Position numbers and translations under genes: made by a program. A stretch of DNA of 64,000 bases from NCBI GenBank assembly GCA_965112735.1, contig OZ218950.1, positions 3,038,001 through 3,102,000 on the forward strand. The letters run 5' to 3'. The first letter of the stretch is position 1. Each line of letters begins with the position of its first letter. This document shows, in pieces, positions 59,301-64,000 of this stretch. The notes beneath the pieces were generated by a model, which did no database searches, was not told the origin of the DNA, and worked only from the letters and a program-made list of their open reading frames with translations. The stretch is from Phaeosaccion multiseriatum (taxonomy: Eukaryota; Ochrophyta, other classes).

Positions 59301-61376
59301 TGATGCAGAGGGGGAGGGAGAGTGGGAAACACATGGATGCATAGCTGTATAGCGTATTCCCAGCCTGTGTCCCCCCCCCTCCCCCACTCCGCCACATATA
59401 ATTTTGTGCGTGTGTGCTTCGCTTGCTTGCCTCACCCCATGATGTGATCTGATCGGTTGTCATCAGGGGGAGCCGCAAGCTCTGGTGCTGGACGCAGGAG
59501 AGCCTTACACCATCGCCAAGCCTATGGGCGTAAATTCAGTAACATTCCAAGCCCAGGCGAGCGGGGGTGCCCAGCCTGCGCTGTACCGCTGGCTTGTGGA
59601 CGGCGTCCAGCTGGAAGGGGAAGGATGCAACACCTCCCAGTGCACGTACACCCCCTTAGACACTGCCCCGGTGGGGGAAGCGCTGCGGGTGGAGGCCATC
59701 GTCTGTACCACTGAGGCAGTGTGCACCTCCGACCTTTCCTCAGTGACCATCCTCACAGACAACGACGACATCAACAATCCAGGCGGCAGTGGTGATCCCA
59801 TGATCTTCGGTCTTCAGCAGCAAGTATTTCTCTTTGAGGGGCGTGACGAGCGCTGGTACAATGGAATTACGAGTCCCAGGGTTGACCTGAACTGGAAGCT
59901 GAATGCCTTCCTGGAGTGTGAGAACGGCCTCAACCCGGTGAGTGAGTTGCGCTGCCTGCTTGTCCTCGGACTACAGAGTCTCTTTCTGCTTCCTACACTG
60001 ATTTTGCTGTTTTTGTTTCCTCCTCCTCCTCCTCCTCCTCCTCCTCCTCCCCCACCCACCTGCCTGCCTCAGACGTACTTCACTGCCAACGCCATGTCGC
60101 TCAAGAACAAAGACGGTTCCGTGGCGGACCGCGTCCTTATCGAGGTGATGGACAGGGACGTCTTCTTCCCCGGCTGCCCGCTCGACGAAGAGGTGGAGTC
60201 CTGTCTGGCCGAGGGCAACCTGCGCGTTGTGCTCAACGAGGAGATCATCACCAAGCCTGGCGCCTATGCCCTCAGCGGAGGGGGACTAATGTATGTATTC
60301 AACGCGTACGGCCCGTGCACCTACAAGCGAGACGTGCATATGGAGAACGACCTGCTCACCGAGAAGAAGCGTTTGACTGAGGCGAAGCTCCTAGAGCGGC
60401 GCCGCCGGCTGGTGAGTGAGTGAGTGAGTGAGTGAGTGAGTGGGTGAGTGGGTGAGTCGAAATCAAGTGACGCAGGCAAGCACGCACGACGGAGCCGCTC
60501 TCGCTCAAAGCCGCACAAGGAGGGAAGCCTTTCTTGCTCGTCTTTGTACACACAGCGAACACCCCTGACGGAAGTTGATACCTTCGTGTATATGTGTAAG
60601 TAACTGGTGCTTAACTTTGTCCCTTTTGCTCGCCCGCCGTAGACGGATCTTGATCCCTCAGGCCATGATGCGCTGGCCCTCGTTCACTCTCGCCTGTCCA
60701 AGTTCGAGGACGGGGCGGCCTGCCTGCCTTGGTACGACGAAAAGATGAAGACCGGCGAGCTGTACCAAAAGAACGGCGGCTGGGCCTCCGTCTACATCGA
60801 GACGGTGGACTCCTTCGACTTCCACATTGAGTGTGAGTAACCTGCTTCAATTGGCTTGCATTAATTTTGATTCCAGAGGGCGTGGCTGTTGCGTTTCCCA
60901 TCCCACGTGAGGCTTCTTGATTTCTTGCCGGTGTTTGTCCCGATACACACCTGACATACCTTGTCCTCCGGCCGACCTCGGAGGCCCGCGACTTGCGAAT
61001 TGAAGCTCTAATTGCCTGCCCCTGCCTTGCTTGGCTTCGACTTCGGATGTTATCGACCTGACCAACTCATACGTTCCTCCGACGCCGACCGTTACACGAC
61101 CGTTACCCCCCCCCACACGCGCACACGATAGATCGCCAAGAGGTGGAACGTTGCCACTCGCATTCCATAGACACTTTCATTGTCGGCTACCCCACCGACA
61201 CCGACACCGACCTGACCGAGTGGCAGGGCGTGCTGGGCGAGACGAGGCAACTCAAGTACAACACCTTCACGGGACAGCCCATCCTGCGCGGCCGCGAGCA
61301 GGTTCTCAGTGGGTCCGACGCCTCCTACGAGGTTGAGGGCCCGTGGAGTTTCGACTTTAAGGCCCGCAAGCAGTGA
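49130..61376 (+). CDS. Secreted giant protein: cupin/JmjC-type 2-oxoglutarate oxygenase domain plus Cys-rich and PKD-like ectodomain
   Basis: 28 exons, 2145 residues, all phases consistent: 49130-49288, 49474-49830, 49941-50161, 50706-50716, 50983-51104, 51440-51493, 51679-51810, 52324-52416, 52667-53115, 53281-53604, 53782-54086, 54182-54262, 54350-54461, 54631-54790, 55037-55171, 55276-55528, 55693-56234, 56386-56640, 56864-57223, 57311-57360, 57510-58027, 58192-58273, 58452-58587, 58783-59064, 59467-59937, 60073-60411, 60643-60832, 61132-61376. Exon 1 codes a signal peptide (VLFSTLVLYLFGLPSPAAG). Residues 60-400 form a cupin_4-like oxygenase: KPHTDMYDVFVVQLQGKKEW with His262 and Asp264, and SLYLPKGIVHSAT with His349, the HxD...H iron triad. 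After a helical region come Cys-rich segments (about 690-850), hydrophobic Gly-rich stretches, another Cys cluster, and two PKD/Ig-like repeats (VTFDASGTYDPDG; YRWLVDG). Exon 57311-57360 is the least certain join. Substrate and partner unknown. Confidence 0.75.
50706..50716 (+). other. 11-nt microexon
   Basis: Flanked by CCACCAG and GTAAGT. It joins phase 2 upstream to phase 1 downstream and supplies SMNV just before YHSGPEAVALKPHTD, which matches the conserved stretch ahead of the iron-binding HxD in this enzyme family. Skipping it breaks the frame. Confidence 0.75.
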
Positions 61377-62176
61377 GTCGATGCACAAGGAAAAGAAGAG
61401 ATTGCATTACTTTTATTACGTAAGAACAATGTGGTAGTTTTGATTTTTATATATATAAAATGGTGTTTGTTTAGGGTGGCAAACCAGGCCTAATCATGCC
61501 ACTTCCTGCATGTACCAAGAAACAGCTGTGACTTACCACCTCTGCCTTCTGCCTATCCTGATACTCCTCAGCGCAGCGGCTACCTCCCACACTCCTCCAG
61601 ACGGACAGTGCTTGCGCTGCACATGATCACACTGCAAGAGGAGTGAGAAGGGTCCATCGTCTCCAGCCGAACGGTTAAGAGAGAATAGGCTCGATCGTAA
61701 CCGTACTCCGACTTGTTCGTTTCTCTCATTGCGTGCGCCGTCTCCCTCTCTCTCCCTCTCTCTGGGCATACATGTCAGAGCAGTCGAGTGTTGACGCGTC
61801 GGCCCGATGACTTGGGTCCTGAGAGCGGAGGGGGGGGGGGGGCGGACGCTCCACACTCTGTGTTCCGCTCACTCTCCAGGGGCGAGGGGAGGGGCATCCA
61901 TCGTCCGTAGTTGTGCTATGTGGGGCTTTGCGGGCACGCCACACAGCTCTGCATCGCTTCACCGTAAACACCACGGTTCTCCTGCTGCGGGGCGGGTCGT
62001 CGAGAGATAACAGGGCCTGCCAAACGCCACACTTTCACCCGCTTTCGATGTGTCGAACACCAACAAACAGTGCTGCCTCTCCTCCTCTGCTAAGTCCAGC
62101 CGCCACTGGGTGTGCCCCTTTTCGAAGGAAGCCCTTCGAGAATAAGGGCCGGTGCTTCAGTGCCCCCCCCCCCCGC

Positions 62177-62215
<39 letters not shown>

Positions 62216-62244
62216 ATCAAGGCTCTTGTCCCTCCGTCCCTCGC
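61377..62244. other. Convergent intergenic region
   Basis: About 870 bp between the stop of the secreted giant protein and the stop of the dehydrogenase-family gene. It begins with an AT-rich stretch (61400-61470, TATATATAAAA) suited to 3'-end formation and ends with a (CT)n tract at about 62180-62215. Open frames here are short and unsupported. Confidence 0.5.
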
Positions 62245-63764
62245 TCAGTTGAGGCCCGCGTCGTGCAAGCACTTGGTAACAATCGCAAAGTCTGCCTCCC
62301 CAAACCCTTTCAGCATGGCCGTGTCAAACACCCTCCCCGCAGCGGGCAGGAGGGGAAGCTTCAACCCTACGCTCTCCACTGTTGCTCGAATGAGCTCCAG
62401 ATCCTTCTTGAGGTTTCTGATGGGGGCGAGTGACTTCTCCAGCGCCTGTGAGGGCAAGGAAAGCAGCGTGTATTCGTTGGGTAGGGGGGGGTCGGCCAAA
62501 CTCACGTGTACCTTCATTTTTGGGGTAAAGGAGATGGGGCGAAGAACAGACGAAGCTTGCGGAAGATGGCACTTGGCTCACACCCCCCTCCCCCCACCTC
62601 AATGAGATGGGAAGCTGGCAAATACTGGGGAGTGGGCCATCAAGACAGGCAGGGACACGCTTTCGCTAGACTGGTACCACCCTATCTGATTCCTCTTCCT
62701 TGCTTCTTTCCTTTCCTCCCGTACGTACCTCATTGCCCTCTTCTTCTGCCCGAATGAGATCCTCGAGGTTCTTGGAGAGCATCGTGGAGTGGCCCCAAGA
62801 CACGCTGAGGAGGTCCAGCAGCTTCCGCGTGTCGCTCACCCCGAGCGAGCGCGCCAAGGTATAGGCCTCGCACGCCGCCACAGTCTGCACAATCACTAGC
62901 ATCTGGTTCACGAGCTTTGCAGCACAGCCAGCCCTAGCGCAGGAGCAGTAGCAGCAGTAGGAGTAGGAGTAGAGGCAGTAGGAACGGAGGTGAAAGGGGT
63001 GCGTCTACTTGGGGCAGCCACTGAGGCGCTGTGGAAGAAAGTGAAAGTGTTTAGCCCATGCAGGACGTCAAGAGAATTTGGTTTTCATGTCTTACGACTC
63101 TCTTTTCAAAGAGATCAGCCCCCCCCCCCCTCCCGATGAATGACTCCTCAAGCTCTTGACTCACTCACCCGGTGGGTCCCATGAGGGAAATGTGCGACCC
63201 CATCGCCTGGAAAGCAGGAAGGCACTCTTGAAAATGCTCTCTGTCTCCGCCTACCATGATGCTTAGTTGACCCGACGATGCACCACCCGGCCCGCCGGAG
63301 ACGGGCGCGTCTAGGAAAGCCACCCCATGAGGGGAGAGGCCATCGCGGAGCTCCACAGAGCTCGCTGGGCTGCAAGTCCCGAGGTCAACAATGACTTTGC
63401 TCCAAGCGGGGGAGCCAACTCCTTGGTCTTCTCCCCCTCCCCCTCCTCCTCCTCCTCCTCCTCCTCCTGCTCTTCCTCCTCTGCCCTTCAGCCCTTGCAC
63501 GAGGCCGTCCGGCCCGAATACAACCTCGCGGCTGATAGCCTCACTGGGAAGAGACAGGAAGACGATGTCGCTTGCCTCCATGAGTGCAGATGGAGAGGCA
63601 GTGAGGCTGACTTGCCCAGCAGCAGGAGGTTCAAGGGAATTGCCCTTCTTGTCGAACACGCTGAGAGGAAACCCCTTCTGCGCAAGTTGCCGCACCATGC
63701 CACTTCCCATAGCCCCCAATCCCACAAAGCCCAATCGGCCCCCCAGCTTTCCTAAGCTCCCCAT
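62245..63764 (-). CDS. 3-hydroxyisobutyrate / beta-hydroxyacid dehydrogenase family (GLYR-like)
   Basis: Three minus-strand exons: 63764-63169, 62933-62729, 62445-62245; 333 residues, near the family norm of about 290-300 plus an insertion. NAD(P)-dependent oxidation or reduction of a small hydroxyacid or semialdehyde. Features: Rossmann GFVGLGAMGSGMVRQL at the start, substrate motif LDAPVSGGPGGASSGQLSIM, and TGAGCAAKLVNQML, rebuilt across an intron, with the catalytic Lys and Asn. The C-terminal helix GFGEADFAIVTKCLHDAG is also typical. No long leader precedes the Rossmann motif, so it is probably cytosolic unless a 5' exon is missing. A glycine run of about 12 residues (GGA repeat at 63436-63470) is inserted between the predicted helix ending GLVQGLKG and the strand KVIVDLGT. 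Substrate (3-hydroxyisobutyrate, glyoxylate or succinic semialdehyde) cannot be chosen from sequence alone. Confidence 0.9.
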
Positions 63765-63888
63765 CGGAAGAAGAGGAGGGAGAAGGGCCGGGAATGAAAA
63801 TCTCTTGACTTACGAGCGACCACCAAAGCAAAGCAGTTGGTTCTCTGACTCACAGATTTGGCGATTCTTCATTCGAGAAATATCAAAT
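63765..63888. promoter_or_regulatory. Short divergent 5' region at the right end
   Basis: 124 bp between the dehydrogenase start and the ATG of the plus-strand gene that leaves the window. Probably a shared promoter; no motif recognised. Confidence 0.4.
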
Positions 63889-64000
63889 ATGGCCCCGAGC
63901 AGGGCTCTTGCTGCGGCACTTGCAGCAACGGGAGCGCTACTGGTTGTTACCTGGAAAAGGGCGAAGCAAGCGAGACTGCAAGCATCCAGGAGGATTTTGA
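63889..64000 (+). CDS. 5' end of a gene running off the window, N-terminal membrane anchor or leader
   Basis: ATG at 63889 opens a frame to the end of the window (37 codons). The peptide starts MAPSRALAAALAATGALLVV and continues TWKRAKQARLQASRR: a short hydrophobic segment followed by a basic stretch, as in a signal anchor or organelle leader. Nothing can be said about the product. The divergent arrangement with the neighbour supports a real gene start. Confidence 0.4.
   Translation, partial: MAPSRALAAALAATGALLVVTWKRAKQARLQASRRIL

Noticed and set aside
61533-61974. Small minus-strand frames between the two convergent genes
   Set aside because: Frames overlap in three phases, have no domain and lie in likely 3' UTR sequence.

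Overview
The window is nuclear DNA of a eukaryote, most probably a stramenopile (heterokont) alga; a eustigmatophyte-like organism is my best guess, not a demonstrated identification. The reasons are dense spliceosomal introns (mostly 70-400 nt, GT-AG), tightly packed genes on both strands, mitochondrial COQ4, fimbrin, a four-domain voltage-gated channel, and a SET methyltransferase whose leader looks like the two-part signal used for secondary plastids (hydrophobic signal peptide followed by a Phe-containing cleavage site). No rRNA, tRNA, CRISPR array or bacterial operon was seen.

I rebuilt 15 genes by hand, joining exons only where donor, acceptor and reading phase agree. Left to right: a [2Fe-2S] ferredoxin (+), a MAPKK-like kinase (+), COQ4 (-), a plastid-leader SET methyltransferase (+), a WW-domain multi-pass membrane protein (-), an EDR2-C (DUF1336) protein (-), BMT2-type rRNA adenine methyltransferase (-), an unknown membrane protein (+), a 2479-residue four-domain voltage-gated cation channel with pore residues E/E/D/E (-), fimbrin with two EF-hands and four CH domains (-), an Rrp3/DDX47-type DEAD-box helicase (+), a hypothetical gene whose coding exon is split by a transposon-like insertion (-), a 28-exon secreted protein joining a cupin/JmjC-type oxygenase domain to a very long Cys-rich and PKD-like ectodomain (+), a 3-hydroxyisobutyrate-dehydrogenase-family enzyme (-), and the first codons of a further gene at the right edge (+). 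The spliced lengths of the 12 models with both ends resolved are all exact multiples of three, which supports the joins.

The genes are housekeeping or signalling genes and do not form a pathway or cluster. Several divergent pairs share very short upstream regions (85 bp between COQ4 and the SET gene, 124 bp at the right end), so shared promoters are likely.

The non-coding part is dominated by simple repeats inside introns. Examples are about 920 bp of almost perfect AGGG repeat and a 34-bp minisatellite of about 15.7 copies, both in introns of the channel gene, plus many trinucleotide arrays. In the sense strand, pyrimidine arrays mostly sit just before 3' splice sites and a few purine arrays sit just after 5' splice sites. 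Three short elements with terminal inverted repeats are visible. The clearest (47584-48103) has a 9-bp target duplication and interrupts a coding exon in frame.
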